This document shows positions 1 through 14,400 of a stretch of DNA of 64,000 nucleotides, piece after piece. Position numbers and translations under genes: made by a program. Under the pieces are notes generated by a model. That model ran no database searches and was not told where the DNA came from. It was given only the letters and a program-made list of their open reading frames with translations. This DNA is from Ophioderma brevispina (lineage: Eukaryota > Echinodermata > Ophiuroidea > Amphilepidida > Ophiodermatidae), in contig JAMKCH010012653.1 in NCBI GenBank assembly GCA_023653785.1, positions 1 to 64,000 of the forward strand, in the 5' to 3' direction. The stretch's first letter is position 1, and each line of letters starts with the position of its first letter.

Positions 1-2570
1 TGATCGAATGGAGGTTTTCTATAAATAAAAACCAAAACCAAGGCTGAAAGTGGTGGTACTTAAAGATCCCTTCTTGACATAAACCATTTAAACACAAAAC
101 TGCAAACTATTGACATGTCTTTAAACCTGAGTGCATGGTTTTCTAAACAGCCAAGCAAGGTGAATTGAATCGGTTCTCAACCAGCTTTACAATATTTTCT
201 AAACATACTTAACTCGCATCCGCAATTTGATACTTACAAAAACGTTCATGATGTCCCTTCTTTAGAAAAACCAAAGATTTCATTTAATGATCCTTCTAAG
301 TTGACAGTATTACACTGGTAATGAAAACGTTGAATTGGGGGGAGCAAATGTTCTGAATTGTAGTCACTCACAACATGAGGAATTACTAGTGTTACTCCTA
401 GCCATTTCAGACAACAGTTCAGAAACCAAAATTCAGACACCATTCAGACACTTACCACCCAAAATCTGCATTGTATGAAAAGCAATCAACTGACTCAACG
501 GGATTATAGATTGGGGTTTGGCACAATAGGACAAGTAGATTACAATACTTGAGGTTTGTGTTGTAATATTCAATAGGGCAGCCACTTAAAGGCCGGACTC
601 AGAGATGCCTGAAGGAGGGCGCCCTTCAAATTCAAAAAAAATCGTTGTTTGTTTTTTGCTGCATGTACATAAAAGGCTTGTCCATATACTAATCCCTGTG
701 TGAACTTGCGCTTAAATCGAATTCCTGCATATAGAAATCACAATTGTTTAAAAAATTCTGGATCCGGAACTTTAGTTATACACAGTATTCCTATGGGACG
801 TAAACTTACACATAAATGTTTATGCATCAAAACGAAAAAATCCGATTCATCTCAAATTTCGGAATTTGTGCATTTTAGGTTAATATTTTTAAAAAAAAAA
901 AATATTTTTCATTATTACACAAAAAAAATATATTTCGAAATCTCTGAGTCAGACTTTAAATGTTGCTTTACCATTGGCTCTTTGTATTTATTGATTTTGT
1001 TCTGGTGGCAAAGCAATTAACTTTGGGTGGGCAAAGTGTCTGAATGAGTATGAATGAAGCGTAATCCCCATTATACAGGCCTTTCCAGATCAGACCTTTT
1101 GCCTAAATTCAGACACTTTCATGACAGTGTTAATTTAACGGTTTCCAAAAAGCAAGGATTGATGAAGTTGAATGTTCTTTAACCGCGATTAAAATGTCCA
1201 CAATGCAAGGTTTTCTTAAACAGAGTTTACTCGATATCGCAATTGGACAGTTTTCTAAATACAATACCCAAAGGTGGGCCGTTCTTTAAACACAAACTTT
1301 CACAGTGAAACTGTTTTGTAACGCAACAATTATTAACGTGTTTTTCTACAAAGGTACCGGGTTTTCTTTCTAGTCAAATTTAGAATATTTGGAAACGAAA
1401 CATTCAAGTTAATGATCCTTCTAAGTTGAATCATTACTACGTGTTTCCAAAACAAGCAATGAAATCGTTATTAAATTAAAAGTTTCCAAAAACATTAATG
1501 TACTAGATCGCAGTACGTTGCTTTTAACCCGCCAATTAACCCGCAATTAAAATAGTTTCTAAACATAATACTCGCATCGTTATACTCCATATTATCATGA
1601 TTAAGAAAACAAAGTTACCAGGTTTTCTAGTCAAATTTTTTAACTATTGGAACCCGTTCTTAGAAACCAATACTCAAGATGCAATAAACAAACAAGGGGT
1701 GAAGGTAAACAAAAAGTCAATTTAAGGATTCTTCTAAGTAGAACTAGAATCATTATAACTTGTTCCAAAAACACAGCAAGGGTTGATGAAGTTGAATCGT
1801 TATTTAACCCGCAATTAAATGTTTACAAGGTGGGGGGGGGGATGATGGGTCGTTCTTTAAAGTTATCCTTCTTAATATAAACCATATGTCAAAACACAAA
1901 GTGCAAAATTGTAAGTGTTGTACACATTGAGCATGGTTTTTACACAGCAAGTAAGGGTGAGTTGAATCGTTCTTTAACCCGCAATTAAAATGTTTCTAAA
2001 CATAACTGGCATCGCAATGTGGACCCCCTAACATTTTTGTTTTTCTAAAAACCAATAAAGGTGAAGATGGGTCGCTCTTCAAAGATACTTAGCATATAAA
2101 CCTGATGTTAATCATACACTGTATATATATTGAACACGTTTGTAACCATTTGAGCATGTTTTTAAACAAGGGTGAAGATGGAGGAAGTTGGAAATCGTTC
2201 TTTAACTCTGCAAATAAAATGTTTACAATGGTGCAGATGGGTCGTTCTTTAAAGTAATCTTTCTTAAGATAAATCATGATGTAAACACACACGGCCAATT
2301 TTGAAACATGTTTTTAAACAGTGAGCAGTTTCTAAAAAGCAAGCAAGGGTGAAGTTATTTTGATGAGGGTGAAGTGGAATCGTTCTTTAACCCGCAATTA
2401 ATGTTTCTAAACATAAGCTGAAGATGGGTCGTTTCTATTAAAGATATCCTTCTTAATGTAAACCATATGTAATGATAAACTGTTAGATATTGAAAAGGTT
2501 GTAAACATTGAGCGAATATTTCTAAACAAGGGTGAACTTGGATGGGTCGTAGTCAAAGATTCAATTCGAC
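1..2570. repeat. Degenerate satellite/minisatellite array 1
   Basis: Variants of GTTCTTTAACCCGCAATTAA recur at about 1178, 1798, 1969, 2200 and 2381. Between them lie repeated blocks of the type GATGGGTCGTTCTTTAAAG, CTTCTTAATATAAACCAT and GTTTCTAAACA. Spacing is irregular, about 170-230 bp in the cleaner right half. Copies differ mainly by small indels. No coding sense; ORFs here are incidental. The array may extend left of the window. Confidence 0.8.
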
Positions 2571-2929
2571 GAAGTCACGTTATAGATGGGTTTTGGGAAT
2601 GGAGTCCATTATTCAAGATTTCTATCAAAAAGTTATATACTTAAATCGGGCCATCGCCCTTAATCCCCAAAGATTGCAAATCATTGAAATATCGTGATTT
2701 AGCCCCACACAATACACCTGGATAGGAAATAAAGCATACGAGCTATTTGTGAATATTATATACTGACCTAACTACAGCTTGCTTATGATTTATGCGTTTA
2801 TGGTATGGGGATATACCCTTTTGGTTTCTTGAAAGGTTTTTTAAAACTGGCACAAGTGTTTACCATTCCTTGAATCGAATGGAAATATCTCCAATTGTTC
2901 TAGTCCTAAACTTGTACCAGTGGGCTAGA

Positions 2930-4500
2930 AAATCGAGATGTTGCCGCTGTCTCGGGTCTGTGCCTGTACAATCTGATACGCTTCGCGCTGTCACCGCATC
3001 CAGCTTCTTTAAAGGTCCAATTTCACGCCGTCAGACGCAGTCAACTTTTCATAAAGGTTGGACTTTGCCCAAACTTTTAAACATAATAGTGTGGAGGAAG
3101 GGGTTTCCCCCTCCAACCCTTTTCAGTTCCTCCGATCAAATTGACCAGTGTTTCTACAATATTCGCTGCTTTGCCGCTGTCGCGCTGTTGCCTGCAAAAG
3201 TGCAGCTTCGCGCTGATGCCGATCAACTTTTAAACAATAGAGGTAGGGGGAAAATCCCTTCCTTCTTTCTGATAAAAAGGAATCAAACAAAAATAATGCT
3301 CGCTGTTGCCGCTGTCGCCGATGTGACTGTGAAAATCTGGGAGCTTCGCGTGTGCGCCGTGCCCAATTTTTAAACAGGAGGAAGTGGGGGGTCGAAACCC
3401 CCTTCCTCAGTCTTGATACCAAATGATCAACGGGATTAGAACACACAATCATTAGCGCGGTGGCCGCTGTCGCCGATGGCGCATACAAAATCTGGAGTTT
3501 CGCGCTGTAGCCGCATCCGACTTTTTAAAATGGTCCAATTGCGCGCTGTCGCGCTGCACAATTTTTTCATAAAGGTTGAACTTCCCGCTGTCGCCGTTGC
3601 CAACTGTTCATAAAGGTTGAACTTTGTAGAGGTGGGGGGTCCAAAACCCCTCCCTAGTCTCTGATAAAAATGAATCAATGCCAGAACAACAATCATTCAC
3701 GATGTTGCCGCTGTCGCGCTGTTGCCTGTAAAATCTTGGAGCTTCGCGCTGTCACCGTTGCCCAATTTTTAAAAAAGGAGGAGTGGGGGGGGGGTCCAAA
3801 CCCCCTCCTATAGTCGTTTGATACAAAATGACAACGGGCGAGAACAACAATCATTAGCGATGTTGACGCTGTCGTCGCTGTTGCCTACAAAATAGGAGCT
3901 TCGCGCTTGTCGCGCATCTGACTTGTTCAAAGGTAACAATTTAGCGCCTGTCGCCCCCGCTGCCCAACCTTTTCATAAAGGTTCGAACTTCGCGCATCGC
4001 CGGTGCCACTTTTCTAAACAGGTAGAGTTGGGGGGTCCAAACCCCGTCCTTAGTCCCTTTGCAGATAAAAATGGAATCAATGGACAGAAACAAACAATTC
4101 ATGCAAGCTGTGCCGCTTGTCGCCGCTGTGACCTGTAAAATCTGGGCTTCGCGCTGTCGCCGTTGCCCAATTACTAAACAGGAGGACAGGGGGGGGTCGA
4201 AACCCCCTTCCTCAGTCGTTTGTTACAAAAATTACTAAACGGCTAGTGATTAGAACAACAATCATAGCGCTGTTGACAGCTGTCGCCGCTGTGGCTTACA
4301 AAACTGGAGCTCGCGCTGCGCCGCGTCGACTTTTTTAAAAGGTCCTCCAATTTCGCGCTGTCGCCGCGGCCAAACTTTTCATAAAGGTTGAATTTCGCGC
4401 TGTCGCCCTTGCCCAATTCTTCAACAGGTATGGTATAGGTGGGGGGTCCAAAACCCATTCCTTACATTGATACAAAAATGATCTCAACGGGCGCACTAAA
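2930..4500. repeat. Satellite array 2, ~400-bp composite unit
   Basis: The phrases CGCTGTCGCCG(T/A)TGCC, GAGCTTCGCGCTG and TTCATAAAGGTTGAAC alternate. Copies of (G)CCGCTGTC lie at about 3310, 3463, 3704, 3862, 4110 and 4268, giving sub-spacings near 155 and 245 bp and a composite period near 400 bp. Each half unit ends with a GGGGGGTC-AAA-CCCCC fold-back (for example 3391, 3633, 3786, 4030, 4188, 4440). Stray units occur at 4795-4870. ORFs on both strands are by-products of the GC-rich monomer. Confidence 0.85.
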
Positions 4501-5099
4501 CAAATCAACACTCACAATGGGGAAAATTTCAATGTGTTCAATGTAACTCAACAAAGTTCGACACTTTAATAAGTTGTAAGAAAATATTCATTCATGCTAA
4601 ATCGTTTGAAATTTATAAAACATCATATCCGGTGTTGTTGTAATTAATTCAGTTACAATATATTTCGATGAGTAGGCCTAAATGTCAGGCGTAGACGTTT
4701 GCGGCAGTACTGTTTGACCGCCGTCGAAACACTCGCGATAAAACACCTCTTTTCAACAGCCATGTAGACCTAGTGTAATAACATAACTAGCACTCGCGCT
4801 GTCGCCGTTGCCTAGTTTGTAAAAAGGTTTTTTTGTAGCTTCGCGCTGTCTGCTGTATGGTAGGTTATTCTAAAGGTACTCAATTTGTTTAAAAATTAGC
4901 GCTAGTGTAAATATAAATGTTCTTACGTATGATATGTCTTAGATATTCATTGATATTCTAAACCTTTCCAATTGATCTTTACATGAACTTTGTCCATATA
5001 TTCCTGGACCTGCCCTAACTGGTGATGCACTGGTAAAATCGAATATGCTGTGGTTGAGGACGTCGGCTGGAAATCGGCTGGATAATGATGTAAAAATAG

Positions 5100-5310
5100 T
5101 GTTTTTGTTATTTACACACATGCCCCATGCACATACTAGAATGTATGCTCACCCATTCATACTAACTCCCACATCCTGCACACCCATGCACCACTCAATC
5201 ACTATTTCACCTTTTCCTTGCTACACAAACATGTACACCCATACACCGGGACCAGCACACACACATACAAGAACAGCATACCCACACACACAACCCAACA
5301 CACAAACTTA
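5100..5310. repeat. CA-rich simple/cryptic repeat
   Basis: The stretch has many CACAC, ACACA and CATGCAC runs without a strict unit. The 88-codon ORF over it is low-complexity His/Thr/Pro and is not a gene. Confidence 0.6.
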
Positions 5311-8300
5311 AAACCTGACCTACCTTTACTTTTTGCCATGGTGCCTTAGCCAAGATCTCATCAGTACTGTGCTGATATGGATGACCTCTTCAGGTCTGTA
5401 GAGGCCCTCTACTTCATGACTATTAAACCTTATTCAATTGTCCAATATTGTAAATTCAAACTACAAATTTTGTTAACATAATGTTAAAAAAATTAAACCA
5501 AAACAAAATTCATCATTTAAACTATTTACATATCCAGTGTACAAACTCCTTGCCCCACTCCTTATTTGCATTCTTCACCAGATTTTTCAAGAGCTTTTCA
5601 ATTTAATGACCTAAATTAACATGTGAAATCCCCAAGGTGGTATTTTGCATGCGCAATGGCAAGGAAGAAACGCCGATGTATTTATTGATCTAATTTACAA
5701 GAGTTTCATTAGGCCTGTTAGTTTTGGTTTTATTCTAATGATATTAATGGTTTAAATATTATACAAACTAGGAATTCTCATAAAGGCAAAACAATGCTGA
5801 CTACCTCAAATGCGTGGTTCGTACATGTATGTTAATTATAATTGGGGTTTATTATGTAATGTTCCCCATATAAAACATGGAAAACCCTCTCTTAATGGCA
5901 GTGAAACATGTAGTACTTAGTCACATTTAGACAGAACGACTTTTGTCAGTATTTTTCTATGCCTTTGAGGGTACTTGTGAGCAAAAACCCGCCATATACA
6001 CCACTTTATAATCCACAATGTTTTGCTCAGATTTCTACTAATATGGTAATTAATATGCAAATAAAACCTAAGAGAAGAACTTCTGGTAATTTTTTTTTCT
6101 CAGGAAATCTTTAAGCACTAATATGAATAATATTACAAATTTCAGTTTCACCGCTTTGATAGAATTAATCATAATGGGCCTTTCAAAAAGCCATATAAAT
6201 TGGTATTTCTGTAATTTAACTCACCATAGGGTTTTTTGTAAGGTTGAATTTCCTCCTGGGACCATATGCCGCAATGCATTGTGGGTAATGCCAAAAAAAT
6301 AGGATAATTGGAAAATTCGAAAAGCCTGTAACTCCCAAACCTTGGTTCCATCTTCATGAAACTTGGTAGTTTATCAGGACAACAAAGTTGAACACAATTG
6401 AAACTAAACATAAAAATATAATCATCCCAGATTGAAGTGAATTTGAGTAATTAATCCTCACTTATGGCCCTTTTTACATTTTTTACCAAAAGACGAAAAA
6501 TCGCATTTTTGAGAACCTTAAAATTGCCATAACTCCACAACCGCTTACCCATTCGAAATAATATTGGTGTCAAGTGTTTCTTTTGACAAGATCTGTCATT
6601 TAAAAAAAATAAACAAAAGCTGGGAAAAAAACACTTGTTGTAAAAATCACTGGACACCTACTAATAATTTATTCATGATAATAACACCAGGGAATCGGAA
6701 TATACCAATAATAGGAGGGTAAGTGAAGTGTATTTTAAAATTTTTTCCCGACACGGTTTTTGCTGGTCTGGAAAAAACCCGCGATTACAATATACTTAGT
6801 CTCATAGCCCGGGCTTTTGCCGTGTCAAGTACCTTTGATAGTCCTAAATTATATTTATATTCTAAGCACGTTGTTTTCTTACTGATTTTCAATTCGGAGA
6901 AAATTGCATTATTTGAAACGGTAATTTCTTAACCTTTAAAAAATTCAATTTAACCATAGCAGTCGCCCCACAAGATCAGTGAGTCACCCCTGGATTGTTC
7001 CCAGTTTATTTTCTTTAGAATAGGCACAAGCACGCTTATTTTCGCTGATTACCAATAAATTACGAACATACACACGGAAGTCATGGAAGTGGGAGACGAC
7101 TGTGTTTAGCTTCAATTTTTCGGTCACTTCGTGCCCTTTTAGAGCCAACATTTCATGGATGTAAGCATGAGCTGTGCAGTTTGTATTTTAAAATTGAGTG
7201 TAGGGATGCAAGACATCAACGTTTTCATATATGCAAGGATTTCGTGTCACCGAAGACTGTAAGCTCTACCAAATTCTGACTTTGTGGCACAGTGAGCGAC
7301 AGTGGAGCCGTGTTTTTGCGACTACCGCTCGGAAGGAAGAGAGCAATAATGTTTGAAAAAACCAAAATATTCTACTATTCAGTGATGTTCACCAGCGATT
7401 TGCCTTTGTGACAAATGAAACTGCATGCTGACATGAGGGTCAGCATAGATAGTGACCTTCATCAAGCTCGTTGGTGACCTCTCGCTGAAGCCGAAACACT
7501 AATGTCAAAAATTCTTAGATACGCTTACCAAATTTAAATTCTTATCTTGATTTTAAAATTAAACCAACTAAATATTGCCTCGCTTGTTTCTAGAAGGGTC
7601 CAAAGTGACATGCCATCCCACCGCATGTTGTTTGTTATGGTTGTTTTGTGTGAGCACTTTCGCTCTCGATTGACTCTTTTTGACTTATATTTGCAAATTT
7701 GAAAAAATACAGTTATCAAATGTATCCGGAATATGGAAAGAATGAGATATAAAGCAAGGAAAGTTGGGGGTGAGGCTGTTTTTGTTTCATTTATTGCGAG
7801 GTAAGGCATTTTATTCAGGACCTGAATCAAACATGGTTGAAGTCGAATTATATGGACTGTTTGTGTATGGTAGAGGGTTGCCGCTGGACAAAGCCGATAA
7901 AAACCACACATTCGAGGGTGTACCGGAAATGGGCGGAAAGTTAAACCAAAACATGACCGGTTAATCCTTGCTTAGGCATCCTCAGTGAAAAAACTTAATC
8001 CGATCTGGAAGCGGAAGTTTTAGCCCCACCAAAAAGTAGCAGTAGACTGGCAAGAACTAATTTGTACCAAATTAAGTCGTTCGAACTTGTTTTGATATGA
8101 AGGGCCAGCCAGGAATTTACACTCTTAGAGTATCCATCTAATGGCGGAGTTGACGGCGGAGTTGACGGTAGTGGGCGAAAGTATCAGTATTGTACTTATA
8201 GGATTAGAAAGCCTTCTTCCAGCCTGCTGAGAAACAATGGCATCCAATTTTGGGTTTCATGCAATAGTCCCATTTCGGCGGCACTCTCCGTTTCAATACT

Positions 8301-11300
8301 GCATACACAGGTAGTAGTAGACTTTCAGCCATTCGTAGTCCACTATCTTTATTTAGAAATCATGCATAGACGAAAATAGCGTTTAAAACTTCTGGAAAAA
8401 TGCGTCCTTCAGTGTAGATTTGTCCGATGATCACACATTGTGCTATTATTTTTGTTTGGGATTATGAACGTCGAAAGACCAGAAACGATCTCTCTGGCGT
8501 ACCGACCGCACGGCTTATTGTGTTACACGCACGCACACGCCCACACACTGTATTACGTTTGGGAAGAGATTGATTACAATATGTGACTGAATTCTGAATG
8601 TCGGGACATTCCGATGTCATGCAGTCACGAACTTAAGCAGGTTGCTGTGCAGCTGTCAAAGCACATGCTATCGCCACATTTTTTTGTAAACAGGACATGT
8701 GAACCGAGTGAATAGCTGACACGGGATTTAAAATTTCACCGTTTCTTCTTTGGCAGTAAGGGACGTCAATAAACGAGTAGAAACTTAGGTAACAAGCCGT
8801 TATTAGTCCCTGGTGTAGAGCTGGCGTTACCGTTTAATTCCTATCCGTTTACAAGATTTGTGGTTCTGTATTCCGTTCGTTTTTTTTAAAGTAACAGTGG
8901 TCATAACAAGTTAACGACTGCCGAATTTGGCGCTTCCACGGAATGCAATTCTTGCACCATAAATCGTTCGTAATCGGGTTACCAGGCTTTGCATTGATCA
9001 TAATAAATATCATCTTGAACCATCTTATAAATGTGTTTGTACTTACCTATGTTATGTTAATCCAAAATAAAGCATAGTGCGAATCTCCCAAAGATCTCAA
9101 ACGAAGAATCAATGTGGGAGCTTCATTCGCGCTGTCTTCATTTTTACCTTTTTTGTAGATCGATCCTCTGCAAGTGAAAGCTCAAAATAATTGGGCCGTG
9201 TTATGTGGTTGTGGTTATGCCGAAGCCGCTCCACTCACATACAAGAATTTGGTAAACTGGGGGAGTTCCCTGTTTCCGTAAATAAAAGTCGGAAACCATT
9301 CTGGAAGAAGCATTGGAACTGTCGGCGGGTAATTTTGGTGAAAAATTTGACGTCAGGCAAATCTAACATATACTCGAAAACAGTTAGTCGGGTTGCGACG
9401 TGTAAACGTTGTAGGCATTTTTCTAGTTGTAAGTGACGCTTCCGTTCGTGTAAACGTTTTTTAACACGGATACAGTAACTAGATATAGCTGTGGCAGAGA
9501 TGCCAATCCGATTTTTTACATTTCTGAGATTAAAATCCAAATTTTTCTAATTTTTCAGATTTTTTATCTTTTTCAGATTTTATTGTTTATTGTAGATTGA
9601 GCTTTTAAACGGAATTCTTGTTTATCGTAATTGATCTCTCATCAGACTCTGATGCACTAAAAAGTACATCGGAACATTGGTGTATTAAATCAGTTGCGTA
9701 CATCGCAATTTTGTATAAGAGAACTAGACATTAAAGCAAAGCAGTCAGAACATTGTCAGATTACCAACTCTTCGATCTTGCTCGATCGGAAAAATACCTA
9801 CGTGGTATAAGCGGACAAAATGAAACATGGAATTAACAAGCTTGGGAAACAATTTAAAAGAAATCGAGAAGTAAGGTAAAGGACACGTTTCAATGCCGTT
9901 TACTCAAAGAGAACGGGGATAACTTTGCAGTTACATAGGAAGACAACTTCACTCCGGTAAAGTTGAAACTGTGTTACATGTAAGTGACGGAAAGTCTCAA
10001 AATTTGATCCATTGAAGATGAGTGAACTGGTTGAAACATTGTGGTTAAAGCTTACGTAGCGATCACTGATTGCCAAGGAAATGAACTGACAAAAGGAACA
10101 GCCCCAAAGTGTGTCTGTATCCAATAATCATGTCCATTATGTTTACTTTGGCCTTTTTTTAATACCTGAAAGTTTTGAATTTGATAACACAAGAGATAGT
10201 TAGTGAGATGATTTGGACCCAAACTGAGCCCATTCTTCATTTACAGTTAATTTAACTTTTTGGAATGATATTTACTCTCAGAAAATGGTCTTTCCTGCAG
10301 CTCTAAATGTTGCAGAAATCCTGTGTGGCAGCATGTTAGAGTTAATAAGGTGTTCAGGTAAGTCGCTAAAGTGCGAAAATCAAATTTTTCCACCTTACAT
10401 TCAGTATTTTGATTTCCTCAACATATGACGTCATGGTGAAGTTCTAAGCGGGGTGTTATGGTACTTATTCTGGTACTAATGGAAAGAAAAAACTGTAAGC
10501 TATCCTTGGGTACCAAATTTACAGGAATTGGGTGTTTCAGCAACGAAAATCACAGGGGGGTGGTAACCCCCCTCACTTTTCTGGAGTTTTTGTTACAAAA
10601 AAAATGAATGGCTCAGGTAGACGAGGGTTACGGTTGTAATAGTTGTAATAGCGTTCTATTGTATGATTACTAGTATAAAGTAGTTTTTAACATTTGTATC
10701 AGTTACTGAAAACATACCTTTATCCATTTTTGTACATATGTAAACCCACCTATTTTAATCTGCAAAATTAATTGCCTACTGTTTCAATACTGTATGATTT
10801 ATCTTGTCTTTGTACGAGTTGAATTTTTTTCTTGATTTATACAGGGATGGGTGATGAACTTTGTCATCAGTGTAAGATGTGTATATCGTAATTATAATTT
10901 GGAATTGATCAGTTTATCTTGTGAAGCTGCGTTTCTCTATGTGTATTGCATTCATTTGGGTTTCTTATTTTATACTGGGACCGGTGATGATCGGTTCATC
11001 ATGTGTATGATGTGTAAATCTATTTACAATTGGTTGTAATTCAAATTAAATGTTGCGACTAGAATTGACTGTGGTGTATGTTTTTATAAAGTTTTGAGGT
11101 TTTTTTACTCTTAATGATAACACGATTGACCCCATTGTTGTTGTTGTGTTGTTAACTTTAATATCACTCACTCACTCACGTTGCTTGGGCAACCCTCTAT
11201 GCTACATACTCAATTAACATTTAATTAATGATCTGTATTCAGGTGGTATTTGATTAACAGAAAAAAAGCTCTAGCCCAACCAAGAACCTCAAGACGATAA

Positions 11301-11335
11301 CTGCTTCAACTAGGAATGGATGTCACAATCGGCAG
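5311..11335. other. No recognised gene
   Basis: This stretch is AT-rich, with stops in all frames and no conserved peptide that I recognise. The first RRP12 exon(s) and promoter should lie here or left of the window but could not be found. A GGGGGGTGGTAACCCCCC fold-back occurs at about 10555. Many CG dinucleotides between 8.4 and 9.5 kb could mark a promoter region, but there is no motif to fix it. Confidence 0.5.
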
Positions 11336-11445
11336 GTGGAGATACCTTCAAGACTTCCTGAGTGGTGTAAGTGACTGCTCCATGCCCGCATTTGATAAGG
11401 TGAAACTTACTCTGGGAATCTAGTGCGTAGCACACAAGAGTTAGG
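11336..11445 (+). CDS. RRP12: RRP12 candidate exon, N-terminal ([10 protein letters not shown])
   Basis: After an AG at 11334-11335 the frame reads [10 protein letters not shown] then AFDKVK. This matches the family segment with FLSGLSDCT followed by a KVQRFW-type motif. Further on, WES-SA and AHK occur but in other frames, so two small frame breaks are needed. The 3' boundary is unclear: no good GT donor directly follows AHK. This is the most N-terminal RRP12 piece found; upstream exons would encode the basic N-terminus. Confidence 0.5.
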
Positions 11446-14400
11446 TGTGAAGTCATGTGGTAAATCAAGTAACAACCAAGTTATTTTAGTAGTTTGGCTT
11501 CCATTCCAGATAAGGACATCTATGAGTTCATTGGGGGGCATATCAGCCACGGATTGGGGGCATGGGGACAAATATTTGCAATTTTTGTCCCTGATTTTGT
11601 TTGAGTGATTGCAAATCAACATTGGCCTAAATGTTGGGCCAAATTAAATGTAAAATTGGGCTATTTTTAACATGTATTTGGCACTGTTTATCACTTGTTG
11701 GAGTAGTCACCAGAATGGTTTTAACAATGCCTCTGTAGGCCCTGCCTAGAACAACTAAAAAGTTTTCATAATTGGTTTGTGTTTAATATTGCTTGAATTT
11801 GCACAGCTAATTTAAAATGCTGTAAAATGCTCACTTTTGAGTCAATGGGGGGGCAAATTTTAACTAGTTTTATTTTGGAAAATTTAACAGTAAGGGTGAG
11901 GAAAGTTCTAATAGGACCCATTATCATCTACCCTGTCTCAAAAAAAAATGGTACAATCACAACCGATTTTTTTTCAATAATTATATCTGCAACATAAATA
12001 AGTCGTATTGTACATCAACATTAAAGAGAAAATACCAGGCTTTTCCAAGATTTTTTGTTGTTCATCTCATTTGCTTGTTTCAATCGGAGATAACCCTTTT
12101 ACTGCGGAACACAAATCGAGTTTGTGCCACTTTCTGGTTGAGTGAAAACGTTGAATGATTGTTAAAACATAAAGTTTTACACTTTAGCAGATATGAACAT
12201 CTTTTAAAAAGGGATTAACTTCATCAAGAAACTCTAAAAGTTACTTTAATGGTGGAAGTTTAAGATTAAAGTAAGTTCTGGCTTTAAGATAAAGTGAATA
12301 TCATTTGACATACTGTTGTTTATTAGAAGAAAACCATGATCCGTATAGCCGGCTTACAGCAACGCTGGAGGAGAGAGTTTTATGGTCTTGAAGTATCATG
12401 AAATGCAAATTCCTACCAACAGTTTGGATATCTTGCTTCAATTCAAATTTTTAATTGACTTCAACAATTAATTAGTAAAGGCACAAAGATAGTGTGATAT
12501 TCTTAAAAACATTTACTTGATCTGGAGTGTTTATTTGGTTGCAATTACATTCCTTCCCTTCTTCTGGCATGATTTTAACAGATACCAATTTGAATAAAAT
12601 AAAACGTTCCATTTCAATTGAAGCAATAATATGTAATTTGTTTATTATTTATGAAAGAAGATATTTATCATTGAACTTATTAGTTGACTAATTAAAACTT
12701 GTGTCGATAAAAACTAGACGTCTTTTGTTTTACTTAATCTGTGTTTTGTTTCTCTTGTCAAGTTTGCAAGTTGGTTTGTTTTTGAGGTTAAGACCATGGC
12801 ATAACTGGGCGAAGCAAGTCGGCCCATGCATAAAAGTGGCCCACAAAATCGATTTTGGTTTATCGCTTAAATTGATCATATCTCTGGATTGACAAAATCA
12901 AATAAGATGAAACAAACACCCATTGGAAAGACTGGTCTTGTCTTTAATATTATGCCAAGTAAGAATGACTTAGTTTTGAATTTCATATTTAACCCAATTT
13001 TTTTTCTGATTGTAACCATTTTTTTTTGATACGGGCTGTACTTGAGATATGAGAATTATTGTGGATCTCATAGGGTCACCTTTTTGGAACTCCATTAATG
13101 ATGACAATGGTTAAATACCCATTTACATGTACATAGTACCCCCCCCCCTCCATTAATTGTGTGGGTTTTTTTAAACCTACTTTATCATAGAAAATACTAA
13201 AAAGCAAGTCGGTGTGGAACTTAAGCTTGTTGATGGAACATCTCCGAATTCTTAAAATTTAATGCCAAGCTTTTTTCCTGGATTTAGGCATGTGCAGTGC
13301 TTGCTGCAGTAACAGATTCATCAGAGAAAAGGGAGGCAAAGAAACAGCGACAGAATTTTTGCCTGCTTTGTTAAGTTGTAATATCTAGGCAATGACCGTT
13401 TGCCACAGTTGATCCTCTTTTGTCCAAGAGTATAAATTTTCACCTCACAATATCAAACCGGGATGGGAAGTACTCTTAGGCTGGTTCTAATACACTACTT
13501 GGTACTCAGGATTGTAAACGCGAGCAGAAAACCGGCACCCATATATTGGCGGGCTAAACATGAGCTTTTGACACTCTAAAAAATGCCATCAGCAACTATT
13601 TAACATTCGTAATGTTGCTAAGGTGCACCCAAGGAGCTGATCAAAATGATAGACATTATGAAGCGCTTGTCATCTACCATTTTGATTAGACATTGACAGC
13701 CGTTGTATAGGCTAACACATTGGTAAGAACCTGGCACACAATTTAGCAACTTGGTTCAACAAACGCTTTTCGTAAAGAATATTGTTATAATAATGAGATT
13801 GAACGGTGAGGAGCCTCTCATTACCCAAGCTCATTAATATGCAAGATTCATTAAAGAAAAGTGTTTTGTATTGACAAAACAAGTGCTGAAATTGTTGTAA
13901 ACTAGTAAACATGCATACGAAATTATCGTTTTACGCTTGTGAAACTCAAAAACAGTCTGAACATCTTTCCATAACTGTGAAATTACCCTTATGTTTTACT
14001 TTTGTTTTTGTGTGACAGATGACCACTCTGGAAACAGTGAATGCTGGGGAATCCTTATCAGCTGTTGTGTTTTTTGCTTAGTCTTATTATCAAAAGTTAC
14101 GAGATTTAAAAGTCTTGACAGATGTGTGCTAGATATAAAGAAAAAAGTCAATCTGCAAAAAATTAGTGATCTCAGAACAAACTTTGAGTTCTTGGGTGGC
14201 TCTTTTAGGTAGTTATTTAAAATGTTCTTTGCAAGAATTATTTTTGAAAAATTGGCAATTTTCTTGTTTACACAAAATGGGGGTGACCCCCCCCTGGTTG
14301 AATGTTGCATGATGGTCAGATAGCTTCTTCAGATCATGAATGGAAGTTGTACAGCTCTTAGTGTGACACGTATAAAGAGAGGAGACTGAGTTGGTAAGGG

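Noticed and set aside
2792..3696. Overlapping ORFs of 86-193 codons on both strands
   Set aside because: They lie over the GC-rich satellite and repeat with its units, so they are by-products.
2930..4500. CRISPR-like array
   Set aside because: Units are long, uneven and contiguous, and the sequence is eukaryotic. This is a satellite.
5045..5311. 88-codon ORF with His/Thr/Pro repeats
   Set aside because: It is a translation of a CA-rich simple repeat with no conserved features.
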